From an uncultured Tolumonas sp. (GTDB lineage Bacteria > Pseudomonadota > Gammaproteobacteria > Enterobacterales > Aeromonadaceae), in assembly GCF_963556105.2 (NCBI RefSeq), contig NZ_OY829945.1, forward strand, positions 911,001 to 975,000: a DNA stretch of 64,000 bases, read 5' to 3'. Within the stretch, counting starts at the first letter, position 1, and each line of letters starts with the position of its first letter. The notes below the pieces were generated by a model, which saw only the letters and a list, made by a program, of their open reading frames with translations, did not search any database and was not told where the DNA came from. Shown here piece after piece: positions 48,616-57,910 of the stretch. The position numbers were made by a program, and so were the translations under genes.

Positions 48616-49851
48616 TTACTCTTGTGCACTCAACCACTTAGTGATGCCATGTGCGGCCACATAACCACTGGCAAAACAGCCAGTCAGCAGATAACCGCCG
48701 GTTGGTGCCTCCCAATCAAGCATCTCGCCGGCACAAAAAGTACCGGGCATCGCGTTCAACATCAGTTGCGCATTTAACGCAGAAAAACAGACGCCCCCTG
48801 CAGTGCTGATTGCTTCATCCATCGGTGTGGTGCGTAATACCTGCAGCGGAAACTGTTTGATGGCTGCCGCTAGTTGTGCTTCGTTGGTGAAGGTCTCTTT
48901 ACTCAGGCATTCACGCAATAGTGCGGCTTTGACGCCATCAATACCGACCTTGCTTTTCAGTTGGGTCGACAACGACTTTGCGCCGCGTGAGCGCAGTTCC
49001 TGCTCAATGCGAGCTGGTGATTTGTGTGGCAGCAGATCGAGCGTTAATGTGGCTTTGCCGTTTTGTGTCAGTTGGTCGCGCAACTCGGCGGCAAACACGT
49101 AAATCAGGCTGCCTTCAACACCACGTTCTGTGATGACAAACTCACCTTGGCGTTCGGTCAATTTGCCTTCACGATCAACCAAATTCGCCACCACGGTTTT
49201 CATCGGCGTTCCGGCAAAGCGGCTGCGGAAATCATCAGACCAGGCCAGCTCAAAACCACAGTTAGCAGCCTGCAACGGTGCTACGGCGATATTGCGGGCT
49301 TGTAATAAAGGCACCCAGGTGCCATCAGAACCCAGCCGTGACCAGCTACCACCGCCTAACGCCAGCAACACCGCATCGACAGCAACGCTAGTTTCGCCAT
49401 CCGGTGTTGCAAACAGCAACTGCTGTTGTTCATTCCAGCCAAGCCAGCGGTGGCGAACATGAAACTTCACCCCTGATTCGCGCAGGCGTTGCAGCCAGGT
49501 ACGCAACATGGGGGCCGCCCGCATATCGGTTGGAAACACGCGACCCGAGCTGCCAACAAACGTGTCAAAACCCAGTTCATGTGACCATTGGCGTAGGGCG
49601 TTAGCATCAAAGGCTTGTAGCAGCGGTAACATCTCTTGCTGACGATGCCGGTAGCGATTTACAAAATCGGGGAACGCTTCGGAGTGGGTGATGTTCATGC
49701 CGCCTTTACCAGCCTGCAGAAATTTACGCCCTACCGATGGCATCGCATCAAACAGATCGACCTGAACTCCTTGCTGGCTTAACACTTCTGCCGCCATGAG
49801 TCCTGCAGGGCCACCACCAATAATAGCCACCCGTTTTGTTGATAATGCCAC
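48616..49851 (-). CDS. NAD(P)/FAD-dependent oxidoreductase, BaiN/YhiN (HI0933) family
   Basis: About 411 residues from a GTG at 49851, chosen because ggag lies 8 bases upstream and the dinucleotide-binding motif VAIIGGGPAGLMAAE then falls near the N-terminus as usual. An ATG at 49956 would add 35 non-conserved residues and run toward the nif UAS region. Further family blocks are GRKFLQAGKGGMNITHSE, LALGGGSW and, at the C-terminus, CAGEMLDWEAPTGGYLL. Flavoprotein of uncertain substrate. Divergent from the iscA-nifUS promoter. Confidence 0.87.
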   Translation of the reverse strand: MALSTKRVAIIGGGPAGLMAAEVLSQQGVQVDLFDAMPSVGRKFLQAGKGGMNITHSEAFPDFVNRYRHRQQEMLPLLQAFDANALRQWSHELGFDTFVGSSGRVFPTDMRAAPMLRTWLQRLRESGVKFHVRHRWLGWNEQQQLLFATPDGETSVAVDAVLLALGGGSWSRLGSDGTWVPLLQARNIAVAPLQAANCGFELAWSDDFRSRFAGTPMKTVVANLVDREGKLTERQGEFVITERGVEGSLIYVFAAELRDQLTQNGKATLTLDLLPHKSPARIEQELRSRGAKSLSTQLKSKVGIDGVKAALLRECLSKETFTNEAQLAAAIKQFPLQVLRTTPMDEAISTAGGVCFSALNAQLMLNAMPGTFCAGEMLDWEAPTGGYLLTGCFASGYVAAHGITKWLSAQE

Positions 49852-49929
49852 CCTGTTCTCCGTCGCTTTCCTGATCACAATAACGGGAATTGTAACATTC
49901 AATCTGGTTGACTGCAGAAACCGTACTGA

Positions 49930-49974
49930 TGTCTTTGATAACACACCATTCGACATACTGTCTTAACTGCGACA
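49930..49974 (+). promoter_or_regulatory. Two NifA sites upstream of iscA-nifUS
   Basis: Exact TGT-N10-ACA matches at 49930-49945 and 49959-49974, 29 bases apart and so about three helical turns. They lie 84-113 bases upstream of the -24 GG, ideal for looping. A further inverted repeat (ctgacaaagc/gctttgt-tgtcag) follows them. Confidence 0.78.
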
Positions 49975-50056
49975 AAAGCTGACAAAGCTCGCTTTGTTGT
50001 CAGACAAAACAGCCCTGGTCATGTTTTATCTATATGAAAAACAATGATTTTCTATG

Positions 50057-50072
50057 TGGCACCTCATTTGCA
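50057..50072 (+). promoter_or_regulatory. Consensus sigma-54 promoter of iscA-nifUS
   Basis: TGGCAC-N5-TTGCA is a perfect match to the sigma-54 -24/-12 consensus. Predicted start is near 50083, about 22 bases before the ATG at 50105. It also shows that the frame open to the left of 50105 is not coding. Confidence 0.93.
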
Positions 50073-50104
50073 GCTTTGTGATCACGGTCACAGGGAGAGA
50101 CATC

Positions 50105-50464
50105 ATGATTCAAATCGACGAAAGCGCACTGACGCAACTACATCAACTGCAGCAACAACTGGTGCAGGAATGTATCGGTTTGCGTCTGATTGCCAAGGGC
50201 GACCCTTGTTCTGGAATCAAAGTAGATATGGGCTGGACCGCCACGCAACAGCCTGACGACGTGTTATTTCGTCAGGATGGTCTGGTGTTTTTAGCCGATC
50301 GCCGTCAATGGCCGTTATTAAAAGATTGTCAGATCTCACTGGCAGAACGTCAGGGGCAACCGGGTTTCAACATTCAGCCACAACCTGCAGATTGTAAATG
50401 CAGCAGCGGTAGTTGCAGCCCGACACAAGCCACCAACTGCCCATCCACCGCCAGTGTGAACTAA
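50105..50464 (+). CDS. Nif-type IscA/HesB iron-sulfur assembly protein
   Basis: 119 residues of the A-type carrier family (IscA-nif), positioned before nifU as in Azotobacter. First ligand Cys in KGDPCSGIKVDMGW. The C-terminal ligand pair reads DCKCSSGSC instead of the usual CGCGxSF, with a further Cys-containing tail. It should carry Fe or [4Fe-4S] clusters between NifU and nitrogenase. ATG follows a gggagag site and directly follows the sigma-54 promoter. Confidence 0.88.
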   Translation: MIQIDESALTQLHQLQQQLVQECIGLRLIAKGDPCSGIKVDMGWTATQQPDDVLFRQDGLVFLADRRQWPLLKDCQISLAERQGQPGFNIQPQPADCKCSSGSCSPTQATNCPSTASVN

Positions 50465-50503
50465 AAATACGCGCATAAAAGATACGCACAAAGGAGACGA
50501 GTC

Positions 50504-51397
50504 ATGTGGAACTATTCAGAAAAAGTTAAAGATCACTTCTTCAATCCACGCAATGCCAAGGTGATTGCCGATGCGAACGCCGTAGGTGACGTTGGCTCGA
50601 TCAGCTGTGGTGATGCGTTACGTTTGATGTTGCAGGTCAACACAGAGAGCGAAATTATTGAAGATGCCGGTTTCCAGACCTTTGGTTGCGGCAGCGCCAT
50701 TGCCTCTTCTTCTGCGCTGACCGAGATGGTGATTGGTAAAACTCTGGATGACGCGCTGAAGATCAGCAACATGGATATTGCTGATTATCTCGATGGTCTG
50801 CCACCGGAAAAAATGCACTGCTCGGTTATGGGCCAGGAAGCGCTGCAAGCGGCGATTGCCAATTTCCGCGGCGAAGAGTGGCACGATGACCATGAAGAAG
50901 GCGCATTGATCTGTAAATGCTTTGCGGTGGATGAAGTCAAAATCATCAAAGCGGTGAAAGAAAACGGCCTGACTTCGATTGCCGATGTGATCAACTACAC
51001 CAAAGCCGGTGGTGGTTGTGGCGCCTGCCACGAAAAAATTGAACAAGCCTTGCAGAAAGTGCTGGCAACTCAGCCGTGTAACGAAGCACGCATTGCCACT
51101 ACCAGTCTGGAACGCAGCAAAGTCGCACCGCATGTCGATCTGGCGAAGAAAGATGAAAACTGGCGCACGGTGGCCGCTGTACTGGAAGAGATGCGTCCAC
51201 GTCTACAGGCCGATGGTGGTGATGTGGCCTTGATCAGTGTCACCGACAGCAAAGTAGAAGTGGCACTGTCAGGCAGCTGTGTTGGCTGCATGATGACCGA
51301 CATGACGCTGTCTTGGATCCAACAAACGTTGATGGAAAAAATGGGCCGTTACATGCAGGTCGTGAGCGTGACGCAGGCTGAAACAGCACTGGTTTAA
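50504..51397 (+). CDS. nifU: Nitrogenase-specific Fe-S scaffold NifU
   Basis: 297 residues with the three NifU parts: an IscU-like scaffold (~1-125; Cys in [16 protein letters not shown] and MHCSVMG), a central [2Fe-2S] BFD-like domain (~130-190; CKC and CGAC pairs) and a C-terminal Nfu domain (~220-290; SGSCVGCMM). It assembles clusters with sulfur from NifS. An aaggaga site precedes the ATG. Confidence 0.98.
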   Translation: MWNYSEKVKDHFFNPRNAKVIADANAVGDVGSISCGDALRLMLQVNTESEIIEDAGFQTFGCGSAIASSSALTEMVIGKTLDDALKISNMDIADYLDGLPPEKMHCSVMGQEALQAAIANFRGEEWHDDHEEGALICKCFAVDEVKIIKAVKENGLTSIADVINYTKAGGGCGACHEKIEQALQKVLATQPCNEARIATTSLERSKVAPHVDLAKKDENWRTVAAVLEEMRPRLQADGGDVALISVTDSKVEVALSGSCVGCMMTDMTLSWIQQTLMEKMGRYMQVVSVTQAETALV

Positions 51398-51408
51398 GGA
51401 GACGGAAC

Positions 51409-52614
51409 ATGAAAGCGATCTATCTGGATAACAACGCCACCACCCGTCTCGACCCGATGGTGCTGGAAGCCATGATGCCATTTATGACTGAACATTATGG
51501 TAACCCGTCTTCCATTCACGGTTTCGGTGAGCCGGTGCGCAAAGGCATCGAGCGTGCGCGTGAACAGGTCGCCGCTCTGTTAGGCGCCGCGCACGACAGC
51601 GAAATTATTTTTACCTCTTGTGCAACAGAGGCCAACAGCACGGCTATTTTGTCGGCGGTAGAAGCTTTACCAGAACGTAAAGAGATCATCACCACCGTGG
51701 TGGAACACCCGGCCATTCTGGAAGTGTGTGAACATCTGGAACGCCGTGGTTACACCATTCACCGGTTACCCGTCGATAACCAAGGTCGTCTCGATTTAGC
51801 GCATTACCAGTCGCTGCTCAGCGAAAACGTCGCGCTGGTGAGTGTGATGTGGGCAAATAACGAAACCGGCACTGTGTTCCCGGTGCAAACCATGGCGACC
51901 ATGGCGAAAGAGAAAGGCGTGTTGTTCCATACCGATGGTGTACAGGCGGTGGGGAAATTTCCGATCCACTTGGCCAGCAGTGACATCGACATGCTCTCTT
52001 TTTCCGGCCATAAAATTCACGCACCAAAAGGCGTGGGTGCGTTGTATGTCAAACGTGGCAGCCGTTTCCGCCCATTATTGCGTGGTGGTCATCAGGAACG
52101 TGGCCGTCGTGCCGGTACTGAAAATGCTGCTGGTATTGTAGGTCTCGGTATGGCTTGTGAGTTGGCGGAAGTGCACATGCCGATCATGTCGCATTTGGCA
52201 GAACTGCGTGACGAACTGCAAGCAGGTTTATTGGCAAAAGTGCCGTGTTCTATCGTGACCGGTGATAGTGAAAATCGCACGCCGAATACGCTGAATATCG
52301 CCTTTGAATATATCGAAGGGGAAGCCATTCTGCTGATGCTAAACCAACTCGGCATTGCAGCATCGAGTGGTAGTGCCTGCACCTCCGGCTCTTTAGAACC
52401 ATCACACGTCATGCGTGCGATGAGCATTCCCTATACCGCGGCACATGGCAGCGTGCGTTTCTCACTGTCGCGTTACACTCGCCAAAAAGAGATCGATTAT
52501 GTGCTGGAAAAACTGCCACCAGTGATCGAGCGTCTGCGTTCACTGTCACCGTACTGGGTGCAGAACAAACCGGATCTGGAAAAAATGGGCGAGTTTGCAC
52601 CGGCGTATGGTTAA
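51409..52614 (+). CDS. nifS: Cysteine desulfurase NifS
   Basis: 401 residues, class V PLP enzyme that releases sulfur from cysteine for NifU. PLP-Lys in SFSGHKIHAPKGVG, active-site Cys loop SSGSACTSGSLEPSHV, and N-terminal IYLDNNATT. Twelve bases after nifU with an aaggaga site. No nifV, W, Z, M, B, L or A follows, so these must be elsewhere. Confidence 0.98.
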   Translation: MKAIYLDNNATTRLDPMVLEAMMPFMTEHYGNPSSIHGFGEPVRKGIERAREQVAALLGAAHDSEIIFTSCATEANSTAILSAVEALPERKEIITTVVEHPAILEVCEHLERRGYTIHRLPVDNQGRLDLAHYQSLLSENVALVSVMWANNETGTVFPVQTMATMAKEKGVLFHTDGVQAVGKFPIHLASSDIDMLSFSGHKIHAPKGVGALYVKRGSRFRPLLRGGHQERGRRAGTENAAGIVGLGMACELAEVHMPIMSHLAELRDELQAGLLAKVPCSIVTGDSENRTPNTLNIAFEYIEGEAILLMLNQLGIAASSGSACTSGSLEPSHVMRAMSIPYTAAHGSVRFSLSRYTRQKEIDYVLEKLPPVIERLRSLSPYWVQNKPDLEKMGEFAPAYG

Positions 52615-52642
52615 TAACATTCGCGTATTAGCTTTATGTTAC

Positions 52643-52666
52643 GGGGCCTTCTGGCCCCTTATTTTT
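52643..52666 (+). terminator. Terminator of iscA-nifUS
   Basis: A stem ggggcc (52643-52648) / ggcccc (52653-52658) with a 4-base loop, followed by ttatttttt. Confidence 0.88.
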
Positions 52667-52786
52667 TGCGTGTTTTTATTCCACGATTGAGTTACTTCAT
52701 CTTTCCATCATTTATGCTGTGATATAACTGTTTAAGTATTAAGCCGCGTTACTAATAGCAAAAATCTGAATTAAGGAACAAGGCAT

Positions 52787-54796
52787 ATGTCATTGAGTTT
52801 AATGCTGAAAAATACTGTACTCGGCCGAATTTTGATGTTGCTGGGAATTGGCGCCATTTTCGTTCTTATTTTTGAATTCTGGGCTTTTTCGTATAAGACC
52901 CGAGTTGATGCGGCCAATGAAAATAATCAGCAAATAACACAATCAATAAATGCATTACGCGCTGACATCGTATCGCGAAATGCGCTCTACAATCGCTTAA
53001 CTGAACATGACATGTTTTGGATAAAACAGCATTTCTCTGGTGACTGGCAAGTTCAGCCAGACCCGCAAAATAATGCCAATCCCCAATTATTATTTAATGG
53101 CTCGCCTGTCGCTGAACAACAAATCTATCTCGATCGTTTTTCCAGTAATGGTTCCAGTGCCGGAATTTTAGTCCGTAATGGCGAGCTGTTTTCATTTGCC
53201 CTGTGCAGTGATAAAGACAAAAGCCATAATGTCTTGGATAAAGATAATCCGGCGACGGCAGAATTGTTGGCAGGAAAGCCATATCGCGGCATTTTCTTTA
53301 GCGCCGATAACTGGAGTTATGGTTTTTTTGAACCCATCAAAAATGCCAATAATATGGTTATTGGTGCTATTTACAGCGGCATTAATATCACGACAGACAT
53401 CCAACAATTTATTCAGCACACCAGCACTATTACCATTGGTCAGCACGGGTATGTTGCCATTATTAATGTAAATAAAGGCAGCTCATTCGGCGTACCTGTA
53501 TTTCATCCTTCATTAACGTCTGCCTTAGCTATTCTGGCGGAAAAAGATGTCACGACCGGCCAGCCCGTTCTCACCACTATGCTGGCGCAACAAAAAGGTA
53601 ATATCGATTACACACTGAATGCACAAAGCGGGCTGCAACATGCTTATTTCGAGGTTTATGCGCCATGGGGATGGTTGCTGAATGTAGTCATGCCTGAGCA
53701 GGATATGCAGCAACTCATTGTAAAAAACGCTTTATTCAGTATAGGTTCGATGCTGATTGGAACCGTATTTATGGGGTTATTCGGCTGTATTGTGCTCATT
53801 CGTAATCTGCTGCCACTGCAAACCATCAGCGCCAGTTTAAGTGCCATTGCCGCCGGTGACATGACGACAGATTTAGCGGTGCCCAAACAAAATACCGAAA
53901 TTCGCCGGCTGGCACTGGAATCAAAAATGATGCAGCAAAAGTTGCGGGCGATGATCCACTCGATCCAGTCGTCGGCCAGAGAAGTAAAACATGAGGTGGT
54001 GTTACTGGCGACAGAAACAGAGCATATGGGCAATTCAGCCCGGGTCATGGAAGAACAAACCACCAGACTGACCTCTATCGCGCGTGAACTGCAAAGCACC
54101 ACGCAAACGGTTCAGCAATATTGTGCTGATTCGAAAGTGCAAATGGGAGTGATTCACGATCATGTGCACAGCGGTGTCATGGTGATTGCCAATGCGGAAG
54201 AGAACATCGTGGCGATCAATAGTCGAATGCAAGAAGTCGTCAATTCATCCAGCCAGGTACAACGCGCAACGGATGATATTGTTAATCTGGTGAATGCTAT
54301 TCAGCAGATTGCGAATCAGACGAATTTACTGGCATTAAACGCCGCGATTGAAGCCGCCAGAGCGGGTGAACATGGGCGCGGTTTTGCGGTCGTTGCCGAC
54401 GAAGTGAGAAATTTATCTATCAAAGTCAGCGAAACATTATCTGAAGTCACTCAGGTGGTTGATTCCATCCGGGTTGCTTCACAACAGGCCACTAACTTCT
54501 CACATAAAACGGCAGAGCAGATCTCGCTGATAGAAAAACAGGATATGCGGCAGGTGGAAGAGCAATTTGAGGCTATAATCTTTGCTCAGGATGAAATGGC
54601 CCAACGCATTGAGAAGATAGTTGATTCCATGATCCTGCAGCGAGAAGTAGCCGATAACATTACTAATGCAGCGAATGAAACGCATGTAGTGTCAGAGCAA
54701 ACGAGCCGGGCTGCGCAGACCATGAATACACTGAGTGAATCAACGTCGCAGATCTCAGAGCAGCTGGTGGAAGCCGTTAATGGATTTAAGGTGTAA
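52787..54796 (+). CDS. Methyl-accepting chemotaxis protein with periplasmic Cache-type sensor
   Basis: 669 residues. Membrane helix ~15-35, a large periplasmic Cache-like ligand domain (~40-310) with [21 protein letters not shown] and [11 protein letters not shown] at its end, a second helix (~315-340), HAMP (~345-395) and a cytoplasmic signalling domain. The hairpin tip region [19 protein letters not shown] and the following [15 protein letters not shown] are intact. Ligand is unknown. It begins after the nifS terminator, 4 bases before a lipoprotein gene, and may steer cells toward conditions suited to nitrogen fixation (inference). Confidence 0.92.
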   Translation: MSLSLMLKNTVLGRILMLLGIGAIFVLIFEFWAFSYKTRVDAANENNQQITQSINALRADIVSRNALYNRLTEHDMFWIKQHFSGDWQVQPDPQNNANPQLLFNGSPVAEQQIYLDRFSSNGSSAGILVRNGELFSFALCSDKDKSHNVLDKDNPATAELLAGKPYRGIFFSADNWSYGFFEPIKNANNMVIGAIYSGINITTDIQQFIQHTSTITIGQHGYVAIINVNKGSSFGVPVFHPSLTSALAILAEKDVTTGQPVLTTMLAQQKGNIDYTLNAQSGLQHAYFEVYAPWGWLLNVVMPEQDMQQLIVKNALFSIGSMLIGTVFMGLFGCIVLIRNLLPLQTISASLSAIAAGDMTTDLAVPKQNTEIRRLALESKMMQQKLRAMIHSIQSSAREVKHEVVLLATETEHMGNSARVMEEQTTRLTSIARELQSTTQTVQQYCADSKVQMGVIHDHVHSGVMVIANAEENIVAINSRMQEVVNSSSQVQRATDDIVNLVNAIQQIANQTNLLALNAAIEAARAGEHGRGFAVVADEVRNLSIKVSETLSEVTQVVDSIRVASQQATNFSHKTAEQISLIEKQDMRQVEEQFEAIIFAQDEMAQRIEKIVDSMILQREVADNITNAANETHVVSEQTSRAAQTMNTLSESTSQISEQLVEAVNGFKV

Positions 54797-54799
54797 CGC

Positions 54800-55234
54800 A
54801 TGTCTTCAGTAAAAAAAACAATATTAGTCAGTATTGTTGTCGGGCAATTGCTGGCGGGTTGTCAGTCGGTTACCGGTAGTGAAAAAGACAAATCAGCAGC
54901 CACGAAAAAGGGCAAAGAGCCATCACAACTATTTCTGGCTGATTTGAAAAAAAATGGTGACCATCTGTTTTGTGAGCAACCGGCGTATCTGCATTGTTTC
55001 CGGCAGACTAAAACAAAATGTTTAAAAGACTTAGCTGAAGTGAAAGAGCCTTGTTTGCAAAGTGCGTTGCAAAGCAATGGCGGTCAGGTGGCTGACAGTA
55101 ATTATAAGAAAGTCGGTAATGATTTTGCATTATGTATGTTGGTCAAACATGCCTTGATGTATCCGCAACGGGCAGATGCCATCGGGCGTTGTTTAGATGA
55201 TGCTAAATTTGACAATAAACCAGTAACAAACTGA
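54800..55234 (+). CDS. Cys-rich lipoprotein of unknown function
   Basis: 144 residues. The lipobox LLAGCQS predicts an envelope lipoprotein. The mature part has six further Cys (LFCEQ, LHCFR, TKCLK, EPCLQ, ALCML, GRCLD) in a mainly helical fold, which could form disulfides in the periplasm. No family recognised. It starts 4 bases after the chemoreceptor stop, so it is probably co-expressed and may modulate that receptor. Confidence 0.7.
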   Translation: MSSVKKTILVSIVVGQLLAGCQSVTGSEKDKSAATKKGKEPSQLFLADLKKNGDHLFCEQPAYLHCFRQTKTKCLKDLAEVKEPCLQSALQSNGGQVADSNYKKVGNDFALCMLVKHALMYPQRADAIGRCLDDAKFDNKPVTN

Positions 55235-55324
55235 TTCGTTTGCTTACAAAATAAGCAATGAGAATGTGTCTTATTTTCTGGCGACTTTCAGCCCTGCCAA
55301 CTATGCTGATCCTATTCCGGTGAA

Positions 55325-57910
55325 ATGGGACGTCAGACGTTGATGTCTACTACAAACGCTAATATCGCGGCTGTTGGCACGATAACAATTGATGAAATGG
55401 GTCGTATTACCGCTTTTGATGATGTGGCTGTACGTTTGTTTGGGTATGAATCGGCGGAAGTGGTGGGAAAGAATGTCTCCATGTTGATGCCGGAGCCGTA
55501 TCATTCCCAGCATGATGGTTATCTAGCTCGCTATCACCAAACATCGACACCACACGTAATTGGTAAAGGCCGCGAGGTGACCGGACGACGCAAAGACGGT
55601 TCGTTATTTCCGGTCTGGCTGGCGGTCAATGAAGTTACCTTTGGCGCTAATCGTCTGTTTGTTGGCTGCATCGTCGATTTATCTGATCTCAAAGCCACAA
55701 AAGCCGATCTGCTCAGCAGCACCGAAGTGACGCGCGCCATTCTTGAAACGGCAGTAAATCCAATCATTACCATCGGCGCAAAAGGCCATATTTGTTCGTT
55801 TAATCCTGCGGCGGAACGTATGTTTCAATACACCGCCAGTGAAGCTATTGGCCGGAACGTTAATATGCTTATGCCGTCGCCTTATCGGGAAGAACACGAT
55901 GGTTATCTGTCGCGTTATTTACAGGAAGGCAACCCTCGTATTATCGGCGTGGGGCGCGAGGTAACCGCACAACGTAAAGATGGCTCCATCGTTCCCATCC
56001 ATTTATCTGTGGGGGCGATGAAGATCTCCGGTGAGCCCATGTTTGTCGGCATCATTTCCGATATCAGTGAACAGAAACGCCACGAGGCGGAGCTGCAAGC
56101 GAAAAAAGCCGCGGAAGCGGGTTCCCGTGCTAAATCCGCTTTTCTGGCGCACATGAGCCATGAAATTCGCACACCAATGAATGCCATCCTTGGGTTTACC
56201 GAACTGGCCTTGCAAGATCACACGTTGTCACCCGAAACCGCCAAGCATCTGGACACCATTTATGGTTCAGCGCGTGCACTGCTGACGATCATCAACGATA
56301 TTTTGGATGTCTCCAGGCTGGAAGCAGGAAAATATAAGCTGGAAATCATCGGCTTTCATCTGCCCAACATGATTGCCGAGACGGTAGAGCTGATGCATCA
56401 GCGTGCCGCGGAAAAAGACCTGATCATCAGCATTAAATACGATCGTCACTTACCGCAACGCGTGAAAGGCGATCCGACCCGGTTGCGTCAGGTCATCCTG
56501 AATTTACTCAGCAATGCGGTTAAATTCACCAACAAAGGCTCCATCAAAGTCGTGGTTTCAGCAACAAGCAAACCAGACCGCATTCAGTTTGATGTTATTG
56601 ACTCTGGCATCGGTATGTCGGAAGCGGAAATGACCAAAGTATTTGAGCCCTTCATGCAGGCTGACAGTTCGATCTCTCGCCGTTTTGGCGGCACCGGGCT
56701 GGGTACAACCATTTGTAAACAAATCATTGAACTGATGAATGGCGATATCTGGCTTGAAAGTCAGTTAGGCGTTGGTACTACCGTGCATTTTGTTGTTCCG
56801 CTACCGGAAACGGAGCCGGATCAGATCTGTTTGTACGAAGAGATCCAAAATAAAAGCGAAGATTTTATTCCGCCGCGTTTATTTAACGTGTTGTTGGTGG
56901 AGGATCTCGAAAATAACGCTTATCTGGCCACTATCCGCCTGAAACAGATCGGGCATGAAGTGGAATGGGCCAAAAATGGACTGGAGGCGATCGCGGCATA
57001 TCAAAAAGGCGGCCACGATTTGATCCTGATGGATGTCATGATGCCGGTGATGGATGGCTTACAGGCCACCCGTGAGATCCGCCAATTAGAGTCTCTGCAA
57101 GAGAAACATATTCCCATCATTGCGCTGACGGCAAGTGTGATGAAAGAAGATGAGATGAAATATCTGGAAGCGGGAATGGATGCCATTGCCGGAAAACCGA
57201 TCGATTTTGACCAGCTATTTTCGTTGATGGAAGCGATGGTGCCGCAAGGGGCAGGGCGGATAAACCATGCCATCATGATTGAAATGCCGGTGAATAAAAA
57301 TATTGATTTAACCCCGTTGAGCCCGGCGGCTGATTACCAGAAAGCCATGAAAAACTGGGTGGATGTTTACGCTTATATCAAAGCGTTGACCCAGTTTTCA
57401 CAACAGCAGATCGATGATGCCGACATTATTTTGCACTTGCTGGAACAACACCCCGATGATGTTGAGCCGGCACGTGCGGTTGCACATGCCCTCAAAGGGC
57501 TGGCCGGTAATCTGGCATTATCTAAAGTGGCTGATTTAGCTGTTCATATCGATGGACATTTGAAGTCCGGACGACGTGATGAGGCGAGCCGGTTACTGGC
57601 GCCATTACGTCAGGCATTAATAGAAGCCGATAATTGCATTCAGACATTATCGCTGCCCAATGACGCCAGTGTTTTACTGAAAGATTTTGATTTAGTTGCC
57701 GTGCAGCAATTGTTTCAACAACTATCGCTGGCCTTAGACGAACTAAACCCTGATAGCACCGAACCGATCATGAAGCAGATCAGCGAATACGTTCGCGGAA
57801 GCGATCTGGCTGAGATTTATCACCATATTGAGCGATTTGATTTTCACAGTGCGAAAAAAGAGTTGCGAAAATTAGCACAAAGTCTGCTCGCCAATAGGAG
57901 GTCAGAATGA
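55325..57910 (+). CDS. Soluble hybrid histidine kinase with two tandem FixL-type haem-PAS domains, REC and Hpt
   Basis: 861 residues, no membrane segments. PAS1 (~15-125) and PAS2 (~140-250) both resemble the FixL oxygen-sensing PAS. Relative to Bradyrhizobium FixL H200/R206/H214/R220, PAS1 has H63/R69/H77/R83 at identical spacing, and PAS2 has H191/R197/R205/R211. Then HisKA with H279 in SHEIRTP, HATPase (~385-495; N, DSGIG and GGTGLG boxes), REC (~520-640, phospho-Asp 570) and Hpt (~690-800, His721 in HALKGLAGN). Predicted oxygen-responsive phosphorelay feeding the HD-GYP regulator that overlaps it by 4 bases. No strong ribosome site; a second ATG at 55343 is possible. Confidence 0.92.
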   Translation: MGRQTLMSTTNANIAAVGTITIDEMGRITAFDDVAVRLFGYESAEVVGKNVSMLMPEPYHSQHDGYLARYHQTSTPHVIGKGREVTGRRKDGSLFPVWLAVNEVTFGANRLFVGCIVDLSDLKATKADLLSSTEVTRAILETAVNPIITIGAKGHICSFNPAAERMFQYTASEAIGRNVNMLMPSPYREEHDGYLSRYLQEGNPRIIGVGREVTAQRKDGSIVPIHLSVGAMKISGEPMFVGIISDISEQKRHEAELQAKKAAEAGSRAKSAFLAHMSHEIRTPMNAILGFTELALQDHTLSPETAKHLDTIYGSARALLTIINDILDVSRLEAGKYKLEIIGFHLPNMIAETVELMHQRAAEKDLIISIKYDRHLPQRVKGDPTRLRQVILNLLSNAVKFTNKGSIKVVVSATSKPDRIQFDVIDSGIGMSEAEMTKVFEPFMQADSSISRRFGGTGLGTTICKQIIELMNGDIWLESQLGVGTTVHFVVPLPETEPDQICLYEEIQNKSEDFIPPRLFNVLLVEDLENNAYLATIRLKQIGHEVEWAKNGLEAIAAYQKGGHDLILMDVMMPVMDGLQATREIRQLESLQEKHIPIIALTASVMKEDEMKYLEAGMDAIAGKPIDFDQLFSLMEAMVPQGAGRINHAIMIEMPVNKNIDLTPLSPAADYQKAMKNWVDVYAYIKALTQFSQQQIDDADIILHLLEQHPDDVEPARAVAHALKGLAGNLALSKVADLAVHIDGHLKSGRRDEASRLLAPLRQALIEADNCIQTLSLPNDASVLLKDFDLVAVQQLFQQLSLALDELNPDSTEPIMKQISEYVRGSDLAEIYHHIERFDFHSAKKELRKLAQSLLANRRSE

